The translations under genes were made by a program, and so were the position numbers. Below are positions 31,383 through 44,687 of a stretch of 64,000 bases of DNA, one piece after another (the stretch's first letter is position 1; every line of letters begins with the position of its first letter). Source of the DNA: Theobroma cacao (lineage: Eukaryota > Streptophyta > Magnoliopsida > Malvales > Malvaceae); assembly GCF_000208745.1 (NCBI RefSeq), contig NC_030857.1, positions 4,626,714-4,690,713 on the forward strand. Direction: 5' to 3'. A model generated the notes under the pieces. It was not told the origin of the DNA and ran no database searches. It saw nothing but the letters and a program-made list of their open reading frames with translations.

Positions 31383-33397
31383 TATCGTAACGTGCGGGTC
31401 CGAGGACCTGACCGCCAAACACGGGCGAAAATTAAATCGGTTTAGGAGTCGCCACCAATCTTTTTTTTTATCTAGGTGTGATTGGTCACCTATTAACCCG
31501 ATTCTTATTCGACGAAGTCCTAAATTAATTTTAGGTCCGTCGAAAGAACGATAACTGATCCACGTTTTTAGAGATGGGTTCGGGAGTGCGATTACGCACG
31601 GAAAAGGGTTAGCACCTCCGTGGCGCCCATTCCACGAACGGTACCATTTAATCTTAAGTTATCTTAATATAGCCTACTTTTAATTTAATCCCTACTTATT
31701 AATTAAATTTTTATTGAATTGACAGACTGAGTTTTTTTTTATTTGGTTTTACGTATGCACATGATGCAAGTGTAAAATGATGTCATGACTTGTTTATTTT
31801 AAATGATGGAGTCAGTAATCTTTTATTGAAAAATTATTCGAAGACCATCTCAACACTTTGGTGAAGTCTCGAAATTCTCCTCACCTAAAGATATCCCGGA
31901 AGAACTCGTCTCTACAAGCTCCTCGGGAAAATCCCATCATCGGGACTCCCGCACCATTTACAAGATAAATGTGGCATGCTATGACAGGATAAAATGATGA
32001 TATATACATGCACGCGTTTATTGATTTAGGTGATTTATAATTCACTCAATTATGTGTTTAGTAATATTTATCACTTTGTTCATATGCTTAGTATTATTTG
32101 TTATTAATTATTTATTATTATTATTGTTTTTAGAGTTTCCTATTTAAATCTATAGTCTTTAACTAGCGTAGTGAATTAATATTCCATCTTATGTATTATT
32201 TTCCTTTTTAATCAAATAAACAATTAATTAAATTAATGGTTAACTTAATTTTATTTAATGATATTTATTTGCTAATTAACTGACTACACTAACCTAGATT
32301 TAAATGTGATATTGTGTAGATTTACTTTTCTCAATATGTATCATTATATGAGTTGATGGGTATTGAAATTTGGAGTTCGGATTTATCCCGACGCTTCGGT
32401 GAAAATCCATCTCGAACTTCGCATTCGAAAAGAAAAAATCTACTTAGAAAAGGCAACTCTTTACCTCTCATAGGTGAAAATTTTTTAAATAATCATTTCA
32501 TTTATTTTTTATTTTTTATTATTTTATTATTTTTACTATCATTATTATTTTCTGATTTTTTTAATATTAAATATAAGTATTCATATTATATATATATTTC
32601 TTTTCTAAAAAATAAATGCATTTTAATTAAAATGGTCTAGACCCAACACTAACTAAAACAAACCCAAGCAAAAAAAAAAAAGGGTTATACCTTATTGGGC
32701 TGCGATTGGCCCAATTCGATGGCCTGCAGAAGCCCAAATCTACTACGCCCGGCCTGTTTCTGGAAGCCCACGAGGTAGGACTCAAAACGCACCGTTTGGT
32801 GCCTGCAAAGCCACTCAAAACGACGTCGTTTTGACACTCTCCCCTTTTAAAATTCTGACTCTAAAACGGGACCGTTTTGAAACCTGAAACTTAGGTATTT
32901 AACCCATTTTTCTCTCTTTCTCTATTCATTTTCATTCCTCACTTTCTCTCTCTAGCGGCGGCACTCTCCACCTTCTCTCTAGCTCCAGCAGCCAGTCAAC
33001 TCCCTCTCTTCTCCTTTTCTTTCGTCGACGCCCCTCCTACACTTTCCTCTCCTTCGACTTCCTCTTCTCTATTTCTCTCTCACCTGGCGGATCTCTTTGC
33101 TTTCCGTCGCCGGCGCCAAACTCTCTCCTCTCTTCCCTGCGCCGACAGCCAAAACTCTTTCTTCCCTTTTTCACCGCCAGTCGGACACCTAGACAGATCC
33201 ACTCCCTCTCTTCTCTCCGCCGCCAGCCAAAACTCTTTACCCTTGAACCCCCCTCTCACTCATTTCTCAGATCTAACTAGTTTTCTTTTTTGTTTTTTTG
33301 TTTTTTTGTTTTTTTTATTTCATTTATTTTTTTTATTTTGTTTCATTTTATTATAATTTAAAATTATTTATTTATTTATTTGTTTTACGTTTCTACA
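31383..33397 (+). mobile_element. Large solo LTR (2015 bp), copy B
   Basis: Same family and orientation as copy A. It starts TATCGTAACGTGCGGG (the terminal TG has become TA) and ends GTTTCTACA. The 5-bp flanks are GAATT (31378-31382) and AAATT (33398-33402), a target-site duplication with one G/A difference. Shared blocks with A include the first ~300 bp, the GATGCAAG(C/T)GTAAAATGATG region, the CATCCCGACGCTTCGG-like block, the palindrome-TATA module and the AT-rich 3' end. It lacks the hairpin cluster of copy A and has a longer CT-rich leader (32905-33270). Confidence 0.88.
32785..32901 (+). promoter_or_regulatory. Palindrome-TATA promoter module of solo LTR B
   Basis: AAACGCACCGTTT (32785-32797), AAACGACGTCGTTT (32818-32831) and AAAACGGGACCGTTTT (32863-32878) precede a TATA-like GTATTTAA at 32894. 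Order and type match copy A although spacing and the third core differ, which supports selection on the arms while the LTR was active. Confidence 0.55.
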
Positions 33398-35202
33398 AAA
33401 TTAACTTTATCAAACACTTTTTAACTAACAACATTTTTCTCGTAACATATTAAGATTAATCAATAAATTATATTAATTTTTTAAAAATTCTTAATTATTA
33501 AAAGTACATTTCTTATACATGATTGATCAAAATCATAACGGTGATAACAAGCGACATTCATGATATCTCATCAGATTTTTAATATTAGAATTGAAAATCT
33601 TGGCAATGCCCTCACTTAACAAATGCGGCTAAGTCTCATAAGCTATCCTTACCCTCACTTAACACATGAGGTTAAGTCTCATAAGCTATCCTTGTAGAAA
33701 ATGCATGTTTGCTCCCAAGTCCACGGGTCCACCTTAATAAATCACACTTCACATGGAGCCATAAACGCACCCTCACCAGCAGTCACATGGATCCGTACGT
33801 ACTCTCTTGTTGGTGGGAGAGATCATGAGAAATCATGTTCAATTCCTACCCCAAGGGCGTTCAGAGAAAAAAGGGTCTATCGTGCAAATCAACCCCATGT
33901 CATAATCAATCAGATTTTGAAGGAAATTTTTATATGGATTGGCAACTGGTTTTTCTAATACTTGGATAATTCTGGCTAGTTGCAGCCCTGATTCCCGTTG
34001 GCACTTGACAACAGGGTGTCTTAATTAAATTGAATGGATCAATACAAATGATTTCTCAAGTAGATATATAGGACAAAAATGCATATAACATTGTTGCTCC
34101 AATGATTCATCCTTAGATTTTTTTTTTCTCTAACAATATCTCAGTGGTTAATTTAAAATAAGATATATCCCAAGCTTAAATTATTATGCACAAATGATTG
34201 TCTTAAATGAGACCCTCCTCGAATTTAAACATAAAATTTTTTTCATGTTGCTGCGGCTACTCCTCGTGAACCATGAGGTGGTTGAATGTGAGCCTCCAAT
34301 CCAAGTTAATTTGCTGCTAAATCTGATATCAGTAAATTGTGAATCACGTGTCTCAATAAACAACAATTTCAACACTCTCAGCAGAGCTTGTGAACTGCAA
34401 TGTTTATGGTATTATCCTTTTTCTTCCCTATATAAGCTGTAACCAACAGTCCAAACAATAAATTCCTTCAAAGACAATCAGAGACTTAAGCCCTGAACCA
34501 CCCCGGCAGAGCCGACCATGCCGCACTTGCCGGATTGACAATCATGGCCATGCAGTTTCACAGGCTATGCCACTACCAAACTGGCAAGCTGTTGATATCT
34601 TGCCTCGGTCACGGGCTCAAATTATCATGTGATTTCAAGTAGTACTGAAAAAAATCTGTTGTTTTCTGGTCTCTGGTTGAATTGGGCAACACAGCTTTCT
34701 CAAATTCCATAACCATATTTTATTGTAGATTCGTCTTACCCAAAGTGTAACGTGAGCAGATACATGGAATATAAAAGGTAGAAACAAAATCTATGAGGTT
34801 TAACCTAATCTTTGGTGCCTGGTCGGTAGGGAATAATTTTTCAACCTATTTTACCTTAATTTGAACTTTGACGATATACTAAAGCCCAAAGTTTGTCAAT
34901 GAAGCTTTAATTAAGGCTTCACAAATAGTTTAATATGACCAGAAGATTTCGGTTGAAGTTTTCTTATTTGTATGATTTGACAAGTTGCATTTTGAAATGA
35001 TGAAAAGAATTTAGACATTCTTCTAAGCGTTATATATACTTATCCATAATAGTTCAAGAATTACCAAACAGGGCCAGGAGAGGACAAGTCCCTTGTTGCC
35101 TCTACCCTTATTTATACCCCAAGAACGCATCGGCCAGCCCCAAAAAAATTGGATTTTTCCTACATCGCACCACTCCAGCTAACAGAACCAAACAAAGTGA
35201 TC
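33398..35202. other. Intergenic DNA upstream of peptide gene 2
   Basis: AT-rich with no gene recognised. It contains the 43-bp tandem duplication at 33609-33694. A TATA-like TTTATACC lies at 35110-35117, about 90 bp before the peptide ATG, and another (TATATATAC) at 35030-35039. Confidence 0.5.
33609..33694 (+). repeat. Tandem duplication of a 43-bp unit
   Basis: Units 33609-33651 and 33652-33694 both run CCCTCACTTAACA ... GCTATCCTT with four differences in between (AATGCGGC versus CATGAGGT). No coding sense. Confidence 0.8.
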
Positions 35203-35409
35203 ATGAAGAATGCTCAACGTATCATCTCTTTTGCCTTGAATTCCATCTTCATTATCGCCATTGTCCTCAGCCTCGTTCATTTAACAGAGGTGGAGGCGTC
35301 TAGGCCTCTCCAGCGTCCACTTTCTCCTACTTCAATCAAGACATTCAAGGTTGCTCAAGCTTATTCTGGACCCAGTAAAGGAGGGGCTGGTCATGACACC
35401 ATTTGCTAA
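35203..35409 (+). CDS. PIP/PIPL-type secreted peptide precursor 2
   Basis: A 68-residue single-exon precursor from the ATG at 35203. A hydrophobic signal peptide (FALNSIFIIAIVLSLVHL, about residues 10-27) has a likely cleavage after VEA. The short pro-region is Pro/Ser-rich (SRPLQRPLSPTSIK), and the mature-peptide block reads AYSGPSKGGAGH, matching SGPSxxGxGH. Unlike precursors 1 and 3, four residues (DTIC) follow the terminal His, so maturation would need a C-terminal trim or the mature peptide carries an extension. The frame is open further upstream, but only from a TTG; 35203 is the first in-frame ATG and gives a proper signal peptide. The function (apoplastic immune or growth signal) is inferred from the motif. 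Confidence 0.78.
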   Translation: MKNAQRIISFALNSIFIIAIVLSLVHLTEVEASRPLQRPLSPTSIKTFKVAQAYSGPSKGGAGHDTIC

Positions 35410-38400
35410 CTTTCACACTCTGTAACTTTCTTATGAGTTCTGTTTTCTGTAAAATCTCTTTTTTGTTTATCTTACCCTTCACACATTTTCCACCACCTGC
35501 ACTTGTTTCTTCATGAGAACAGGTTAGGTCTTTAGGTGTGATCTGCTGCAAGAAGAAGCTTCATTAATTACCAAGACTATTGCTATTTCGAACATGATGG
35601 AACAGTATCTTTTCCTTTTTTTACAAAGTATAAGTTTTAATCTGTTGATCTTCAATTTGCCTAGTCTCACTTATTGGCTACAATTATTATTTAGGACACT
35701 GTTATTACTTGAAATGAGAGGGAAATGGTGGAATAAGATTCAAAATTGAAGAATTCCTCTCTGCTACACGAAATAATTTCTTTGACTCCATAGAAACTTA
35801 AGATACTTTTAACAAGGATCTTCACTAATTGATTTAACCACTCTGAATGGAATTTAGTTTCATAACGCCTATATTTGTTAAGAGAAATGATCAAGCCTGT
35901 CCGGGTATCATCAGTTTCCAAGTACTAAAATCAATATTCGCATCTGCTAATTAACATCAAATGTCTTTCATGCGAATCGACTGCAGTAATATTGAATTCT
36001 TTCATGAAAGCTAAGCTTAAGTGGCGCCCCTTTGATTAATTTGCATGATCAAACGTCAATTTTGGTGTACATTTTTTGTTTTCAACCAAAAGGCCATAGA
36101 GCAAACTCGCTGCTTCTTGATTTCCCTAATGAGGAAACTAAAAAAAAAAAAAAACTATTTATTTGGAGAAATGTAATTGGAACATGAGCTCCAAAGCTAG
36201 GCAATGACAACCATATATTTGAAGAAGTTTTCTTTTTCATGGGAGTACAAAAATGAGAGGATGAAGAAAAAGAAAGATTTGCAGCTCATTTGACGGCCGG
36301 AATTCCCTCGTTTTCCACATGGTCTGGGAAACGCAACGCCATGAGCATTAGTACGACTTCTAGCCTTTGATGTAGGGGAAATACATGAAAGAATAGTATG
36401 GGGATATTGAATGTCCATGTTGCAATGGAATCAATAACCTTTATAGTCAATAGCATGCTCTTCAAACTTTAACTCTTCTTTGACTTTGATAAATTCTTAC
36501 ATTCCATTTTCAACATGCATTTGTTTGCACTGAGCTGTCCTGCTCCTTCCTTTCAACGTCAAGTAATTATCTAAAATAGTAGCATTATTTTATCATTCAT
36601 GGTTAAACACAATTTAGTTAATGTCCATGAGTTAGGCGATAATGTGGTATAATGCTTTGCTTCATCCATTTTAAAACAAACTTTAACACTTTATTTAGAA
36701 TTTTTCTGAAGGTCTGCCTATGCCTACAGTGTAGGTGAATATATTCGTTCTAACTTTTTTCACTCAAACAAAGTCCTTTAGTCTTTATTGATGGGCTAGG
36801 CATGTGAAATCTTATTTCGCTTCCACTTTGGACAAAATTTTCTTCTTTAATTTATTTGTACGAATTTTTGAGAGAGAGAGATGCGTGGGGCTAAACAATC
36901 TCAATCTTTTCCCTTTTCACTTTACATTAATATCTTTTTCCACATTAGATATGCATGTTATTGTTAAACTAAATATAAAAATTTAAATCAATCATTACTA
37001 ATAATTTGAATTTAAATTTTTTAATATCACTTAATTTAGGTTCAAAAAATTATTAGACTAATGGTGCTTGGATTGATCATTACAATTGATATCATAATAT
37101 AATGAGATCTTGGTCTTGTAGAGTAAACTTTAATTGTGACTATTGTGATGTATATTGATAGATGTAAATATGATTGTAAAGATTTATATATAAATACAAT
37201 TGTTAAGACTTATATAAAAATTTAAATAAATCATTACTAACGATTTAAATTTAAATTTTTGAAGACATTATGATTTAGTTTTAAAATGTTGCTGGACTAA
37301 CAATACATGAACATGAATACCTGAACATTTGACTCATTGATTAGTACATGATTTCCTGCCTAAAGAGCGAGATTCAAATCTCCCTTTCTTCAATTATATA
37401 TAAAAAAAAACAATACATAAACATGGAGAAGTGAAAAAAATTCCAAAACCTTTGTTTCCTGAATAAAGTGTAGTGTGTTATTAACCGTTCCAAGAAAACT
37501 TTTCCAAACTTGTGGAAAGATTATTACGCAAAAAGAAATGCGGAAGTATGACAGAAAGCACCCAACAATGCATCAATCAAAGTACCTTCGAGACCAAACT
37601 GGTCAATTAACCAATATCAAACCGTGGTAGAGTGGTCTGAATTCTGAAGTAATTTGACAAAAGATCAGTAAACTTAAGTACCAGGCACGGCCCAGTATAT
37701 ACCCCAATTACATAAGACTAAGATTTGGACTCAACTTCCATTGGTTAGGCCAGGCTTCAAGTTGGGTTTCATCTAATAATCTGAACCTTGGCCTAGGCTA
37801 ACTCTGGACATATGATCCGGCAGCGCGAGCCATGATCTACCATAGCCTAATTATACCGTCGTGCCAGTATCAAATTGCTATCGATCACAGCAACAAAAAA
37901 AACTTCTTTTATCCATCACTCCGCCAAAATCTGCTCTTCCAATAAACTACGCCTTAATTTGGATTCGTTGTCTGAATATTCATTCTATCCTCCAAAAAAA
38001 ATCATTACTAATTTATAATCTTTGCCGATTGCCAGGGCGTGGGACATCTTAGTCACAGACTCCCAGCCACTTATAATGGATTTTCCTCTTTTCACTTTCT
38101 TTCTGACACCAAATTAGAGATTAGTCAGTCTTTGTTTATAAAAAGCTTTTCCTTAATAAAAATATAGAGATTAGTCAATCTCTAATGACATCACGCAACA
38201 CCCCACCCCCACGTCTTCTTCATTAGCGGATCGAAACAAAAAAAAAAAGAGTTAGACCGGATGAAGATCCGGTTGGATATAACGGAGAGTCAGGTACTGA
38301 CAGAAACATCGTTTTCACGGGGGATTTCCTCAAAATTTTATGCTTGGAATCTTGGCAACAAAACAACGTTTACTGATAGCTCCGAACCACGTAACTTGCT

Positions 38401-39820
38401 TTCACTTTACACTACCTGGCTTTTTGTTCTTAACTTTTTTCTTTAAGATGACTTTGTCTCTCATATGCCATCACCCATTTGCAGTTTACTTTTACCAATC
38501 TCTGCGTTAAAAGCCTCGTTGCTTTGACATGGACATTAGCCTGTGTTTGGTTTTACTATTTCCTCTTAATTTGGTTCTTTTAAATCAAACTATTTGGGTG
38601 TCCGAGTTCCGACCTTGTCAAATGGATTGTGACCGAACGTTACATAATAGACCACGAGTTTATGTCGCTCTCCTACATGGGTCTATAATTGTTGTCTGAT
38701 TTTGTTGTCTTTGCCCATGTTTTAAATAATTAAATTTTCGCAGATTAAAGTGGTAATCTTTTTTGCATTAAAAAATAATTTTTTTAAAAAAAGAGATTCC
38801 AATTCATCCTCTTAAATAGGGATATTTATACGTTTTAAATTAAAATATCATGCACTAAATCAAATATTTGGGTGTTTAAAAAAATAATTTTAATTGATTA
38901 TTGCAAACTTTTGAGTCTCAACATTCCTGTGCTGCTGTCATTGGTACTAGGATTTGATTGATCGTTTGGAATAAATAAATTGCAATTTACAATGTAATTT
39001 TGTCTATAACTAAGTCAGAAGTGAGGAACCTTTTTATTTCTATTTATAAAAAAAATTGAGAGGACATAGTTTGTCATATCTATATTCACGAGAACCCAAA
39101 TTCAAAACCAATATGGGAGTATACCATAAACAGTCATTTTTTCCCCCTAAGTTTTGATCCATGCGACTTTATTAATTATACCGTAAGTGCTGTACATGAA
39201 AATGAAAATACCTTGATCTCTAATGCTAACTTTTCATTTTTCAAAGTACAAAGAAGTTAATAAAACGTTAACGTATCGTCTTTGACAAAAAAATCAAATT
39301 CAAATAGTCCAAACGGTCCAAATTGAACTGTTAATTTTTCTAATGCAAGAAACCAGCATTATCCAAATTGGACTTCATCATTCTTCAGAGAGAAAATTCA
39401 AGATCCATTTGAATCCAAAGAACTTGTAAGGATAGCATTTAATTTTTCCTTGAACAAAAACAAGGCAAAACAATGTGAAAAACAAACGTGAGCAAGACAC
39501 CATACAAGCCAGCTGAAGATACAAAAGCACGAGTTTTGACTGGAAAAAACAAAATACACCAAAATGGCAAAAAATATTAATAAAACCAAAACGCTAGACA
39601 AACTTGTCAATTCATTACGAAGAAAATAACAGTAAAAAGAAAACAGAGGAATCGACCCCCTCCACATTCATTTATCCTCTTGTCTTCTTCGATACCCATC
39701 AAAACCAGCTCCCATTACCCTCACCCACCCCCATCCCCCTCGTTATTTCCCATTCTCAAAATCAACCTAAACGAGAGATAAAACGGAAATCACCCAAAAT
39801 CAAGGCTTCAGCTTTTCTCA
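35410..39820. other. Long intergenic region
   Basis: No gene is recognised over about 4.4 kb. The segments at about 36974-37050 and 37212-37290 share words such as AAAAATTTAAAT(C/A)AATCATT and ATTTAAATTTTT, an imperfect direct repeat that may be a small transposon relic. Sequence from about 39600 to 39820 becomes C-rich and is the likely 5' UTR of the F-box gene. Confidence 0.5.
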
Positions 39821-40309
39821 ATGAAACGGAGTGCCCCAGATTCTCAGGTCCCCGGGGCCGACCAGAAAATGAAGAAATTAAAAGAAGAAGCTGAAGAAGA
39901 AAAGGGGTTGATGAATTTAGATGAAAATCTGTTGTACGAGGTTTTGAAACACGTGGACGCGAGGACTTTAGCTATGGCCTCGTGTGTCAGCAGGCTTTGG
40001 CACCAAACTGCCAAAGATGAGCGGCTTTGGGAGCTGATCTGTACCAGGCACTGGGCTAACATCGGCTGCGGAACCCAACAGCTTAGATCTGTGGTGTTAC
40101 CTCTTGGTGGCTTCCGCCGGCTTCATTCGCTTTACCTTTGGCCGCTTTCCAAGCCACAAGCTGCTTCAGCTTCGTCTTGGGCTCCGATCTCCAGGATGAT
40201 TAACTCCAAGCCGCCTGCTCGGTGGGGGAAAGATGAGGTTCATCTTTGTCTGTCTCTTCTCTCTATTCAGTATTATGAGAAGATGAATTTCACTAACAGA
40301 GGCAAATAA
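39821..40309 (+). CDS. GID2: F-box protein SLY1/GID2, gibberellin signalling
   Basis: A single-exon gene of 162 residues, normal for the SLY1/GID2 family. The N-terminus is basic then acidic (MKRSAPDSQVPGADQKMKKL, EEAEEEKG). The F-box follows at about 31-72 (NLDENLLYEVLKHVDARTLA, then SCVSRLWHQTAKDERLWELI). The family-specific GGF and LSL regions are intact: CTRHWANIGCG, LRSVVLPLGGFRRLHSLYLW, and near the C-terminus RWGKDEVHLCLSLLSIQYYEKMNF. Family knowledge: this is the substrate receptor of the SCF(SLY1/GID2) ubiquitin ligase that binds DELLA repressors after gibberellin-GID1 engagement and sends them for degradation in the nucleus. Between the GGF and LSL blocks it has an Ala/Ser-rich insertion (KPQAASASSWAPISRMINSK) relative to what I recall of Arabidopsis SLY1. 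The orthology call is confident. Confidence 0.95.
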   Translation: MKRSAPDSQVPGADQKMKKLKEEAEEEKGLMNLDENLLYEVLKHVDARTLAMASCVSRLWHQTAKDERLWELICTRHWANIGCGTQQLRSVVLPLGGFRRLHSLYLWPLSKPQAASASSWAPISRMINSKPPARWGKDEVHLCLSLLSIQYYEKMNFTNRGK

Positions 40310-43300
40310 TTCTAATTAATTGCTTACTATATATAACATTATAAATAAATGTATCAAATATAAGTATATCACTGTATTTCTACTTTTGGGTTTTGTTTTA
40401 TTTTGGGTTCTTGTATTTTCTCCTTTAATTTGGCTTGGGATTTTTCTTTTCTTTTCTTCTCTTTTTTTTTTTGGAAATTTTTGTACTTAAAGCTGGGGTT
40501 TTGTGAACTAGGTCTGTAATTCTGTGCGAATTTTATCAAATGAAACAATTGTTCCTTAAATTTATGATTATTTGATTTGGAAAATTATCATTTAAGATTT
40601 AATGTTGCCGGTTTGAAAGTATTCTTGCAACACATTTTTGGTCGGAAATTGGAAACGGCAGCCCACGACGAGAGGGGGGGCCGGTGTGGTTTGGTGACAG
40701 TGGCAAATGGAGCGTATTGATTGGATTCGGTTTGGGAGGATAAGCCCAGATAGGCAGAACCAAACAAGGGGTCAATTGATAGTATTTATTAATGTCTGGT
40801 TCTGCAAACTTTTATCTGCCAATTTTTTCCATGGCCCGATTGTAAGAGACAGAGAGAGTTTGGGTTTTAGTACTTTTGTTATTGCATTTTAGATCTGTAT
40901 TCCGTATGAGCCAAAGTACCTGAGAGAATGACATTGTCGCATTCTTAGTCCTGTTCCCCTGAAGTATCTTGCCTTAGCATCAAAGCCCCAGTCGATTTCT
41001 TGGCTAATAATTAAAGAGGGATTTTATATCCCCGATCACAATTTATTTCCTCTGGTTTCCGGGAACTAATTTCAGGCTTTCAGCTTGGTTTTGCCTGCAT
41101 GTCAGGGAAAAGAACTGGGTTAGTTACCTGTTAGACTGCGAAATTGTCACTACTAGCGGGGTTGCATGCGAGGAGGAGTTCCTATCTTTGAAAGCCAAAT
41201 TGCCGGTATAGGAATGGGACCGGTGTTTTTGTCATTTTCTCCTGCGTAGTTGGAATGAGTAATGTGATTTAATGCTTCAAGCAAGCTCAGCCCTTAAGTT
41301 CTAGCTATCAAGTGGAGGCATGTGGACTTGACTTGAGCCAACTGAACTTGTTTCGCAAGTTTAATACTAGTTTTGTAATCTTCTTTGAAAAAGACAACAC
41401 TGAACATCGGATAGAGAGAAGAGGAAAATTGGCTGGCATCATTTATTCCTCTGTTCCATTTTTATGAAGGACTATAATGAAGCTGAGCTTAACCTACGGT
41501 GGTTGAGCTTGGGTTAATTTTGTGAAAGCAAGTTTGCATTTGATATTGATTTAAGTTTTATATGGATGTTTAATCTGGGCTTGATAAGTTTTAAATAAGC
41601 TTGAACATGAATTGGTACAAGCTTGGCATACTAATCAAAGCGAAATCAAGTTGAATCTCAATTCCAATTTAGTAGGCCAATATGATCTTACAACGAGCCA
41701 ATTTAATTTCAAGCTTAACGTCAGGTTAATTAAAATCAAGTCTACATTCAAGAAAAATACTTAAATCAAATTGAACACATGCCAGTTTGAATTCAGTTTA
41801 GTTACAACCTACAGAAAAGAATTGTTCTGCCCTGCGAGTTGTGCCCGCTCCCTACCCATACTCACGTTAATGTTACGTTCTTGCCTCGTACTTCGATTAC
41901 TATTACATATTCAAGAAACCAAACTGTATTGGGTTATTATCGTTAACAGAATTAATATTACTATTTCATTAATGTTAATAGAGTTAACACAACTCGTATT
42001 CAACTACACGTGACAAAAATGTATGTACGGAACAAGAAAGAACAAAGAGATGGATGCAAAGAAATCTTATTCACCACATACAGCCCAACTTAAAAGAAAG
42101 CAATAAAGTGAACAAGCATTGAGTTTAGGTAACCTGTGCTTGTTTAAATCTTAACGTATTACTACAATTATGTAAATTAAAAAAAAAAAGGGGGTAATAA
42201 AACTTGACGCCCACTGACTGAACCAGGGCTCGCGTTAGTTGGCCAGCCCATCCGTCCAGTTCAAGAATGAACTTAAGAGGCTTTAAGCCTTGAACTAATT
42301 GTTTATTTCTTGGCAAATGGCAAGTAGCCTTTATGGTGTGGCGCGGCGCGATGATCTGGGTCTGCGTGCAGATAGCCAATCCCCTTCGTCCTAATTTTTT
42401 CATAATAAAATTGTAACAGCCTTCACTTTTACCTTTTAGTTAGGGAGACAAACCTTCTGAAAGTGAACCATCAATTCCAAATACAACATTAACAAAAACA
42501 AGTTAATTAAAAAATTGAAATTTATTTCTTGGCAATTGGTGGCAGTGCACCAGCGATTGTTTTAACTTACACCCTGAAAGTCGTGGGTGGAGCTTGAATT
42601 TATATAGGGATCTTTGTATAATATGTAGTAAACGTTTTGCTTGGTAAGAAAAAAGAAGAGGAAAAATTACGGAAAAAGTTTTTAAACCAATTTCGGGCTT
42701 GAGAATTTCTCATATTTTTAGTGATGTTGTTGCATGGCAACATGAAAATTAGTATCCAAGAAGTGATTGTAGGATGGGATTTTGGTTCATGGTATTTCTT
42801 TTCCAGTTCTTCCACATAAAGGCTTTCAGAAGTAGCAACATTTCGATTTTATTTACAAAAAAATATTTTGTAAATATAAATTTAAGTATCTACCTATATA
42901 CCGTAATAACTTCTCACAAATTCTTAATATCAGATTTTTCAATATGAAATTGTGGACGTTATGGTTGTAATTTGACCAACTTTTTCATTCTGTGCTGAAA
43001 CCAGGAACTTTGAAACCCAACTTTTCCGAGGGGAGTGGTGGAGGCGGCAGGAAATGGAACATTTGGCAACTTCTTATGTCACTAGTGACATATTGATTTC
43101 ATTTTTGCTATGATTTCCAAAGAACTCCAACCATGAAATGAAATTTCTTTGCAGGATCCAAAGGATGAAAACGTGCGCATTAGAACTTAGAAGATGGTTT
43201 GTCAAAGTCTAATTTCCTGATGCTTACCAAAAAAAAAAATCTAATTTCCAGACTGTTTGAGACCACCAGATGAACATTTCGAACGTATTTCGTGTGTGTG

Positions 43301-43643
43301 TGTGTTTGAGTCAAAGCATTGTGTTAATTGTTACATCGGGGGTATGAGATCATGCGACAATGAACAGGGGAAACATACTGTACATGAAAGTCTTTTTTCT
43401 TTTCCTTATTTCTAATTTTTCTCCCTTCTACGAAATTAACCAGTGATAAAGGAGCAAACTTTGGATATCTAACGTGGACACTTTGACATTTTTTGACTTT
43501 CCCTCAATTTTGTTAGATATTTCAACTTCGCCTTATACCTAACCACAACCAATATTAGGAATGCACTAATGCTATTTAATCTGGGAAAAAATTCGTTTGG
43601 AGAATGAAGAGAAGTAAACCGTATTGTCTACTTCATTAGCAAT
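40310..43643. other. Intergenic DNA after the F-box gene
   Basis: The 3' UTR-like T-rich stretch extends to about 40560. Beyond it no gene or clear element is recognised, only a GT microsatellite at about 43291-43303. Confidence 0.5.
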
Positions 43644-44100
43644 TGTTGAGAAATTACGAAATTATCTCTAAAGAATTGCTCAAGATATAACCCAATCAAT
43701 AAAATAAAGAAAGAAAGAAATCAAGCACACCCACAAGAACACAAAAATTTACGTGGTTCGGTCTTTTGATAACCTACGTCCACGGGCACAATAACAGAGA
43801 AAAATTCACTAAGAGAAAAATCAGGAGATTACGAGAACAGTCTCAAACTTATAACCATTATCCCACGTACACCTAAATCACTCTCTCTAAATTTAAGTTA
43901 TGATTATTTATTAACCTATAGGGTCCTTTTATGGTACCAAATACAATAACTTTATCCTAATAAAATTAAGAATCTTATCCTAATAGAATTAGAAATTGTT
44001 ATTCTAGTCTAACTACATTTAAAGAGTATTTTATAAGGTATACTAATTTAATTAGAATTAAACAATCCTAATTAAATCACAATTCAAAACTATCCTAACA
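43644..44100 (-). mobile_element. Solo LTR of the same Copia family, reverse orientation
   Basis: This is the reverse complement of the 3' LTR at 18938-19394 and has the same length (457 bp): it begins TGTTGAGAAA and ends TATCCTAACA on the plus strand. No internal region or partner LTR is nearby. The 5-bp flanks (GCAAT and ATGTT) do not match, so the target-site duplication is missing. Confidence 0.9.
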
Positions 44101-44653
44101 ATGTTTTTGTATTTCAGTGCGGACTACACAGCTTAATTCTTTAGCATTTTCCTTCAATAAAATTAAGTAATCTCTTATGCATTACAGACCAAATCAGGCC
44201 TCGTCAAAAAGACCAAGGAGTCTTGGATGTCAACAGTATTAAGTCGGGGCATTTAATCTCACTCTCATTTTTTTTTTTCATTTTACCCTTTCATTGATTT
44301 TCAACTATAAGAAATTATAATTCCCCGCAGGCTAAATCTGATAACTGTATGATGTGAACGTACTAGTGAAAATGAAAGGAAAAAAACACAGTGCATCATT
44401 GATTCCTTCAATAACATCCCATGTACTGTAACTTTATTTCAATGATCAAGTGAACATGAAGTTTCTCTTCATGAGTCATGACTCGGATTCCATTGCCACA
44501 TCAACTTATATTTTATACATTAATTCATTTCTTTTTACCGGGCCTGTCACATCCGTGTGGTGATGCTAGCTTATAGCTCATTCACTTGTGCATTTTCTGC
44601 TTATGATTTGTGAACTCGGGTCCCGCACCTGGTTTTCTTGGAAGAATGTTACG

Positions 44654-44687
44654 TTACGCAGGCAATTACGCAGGCAATTACGCAGGC
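44654..44687 (+). repeat. Short 12-bp tandem repeat
   Basis: TTACGCAGGCAA is repeated about 2.8 times in perfect tandem. Slippage product; no function seen. Confidence 0.7.
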
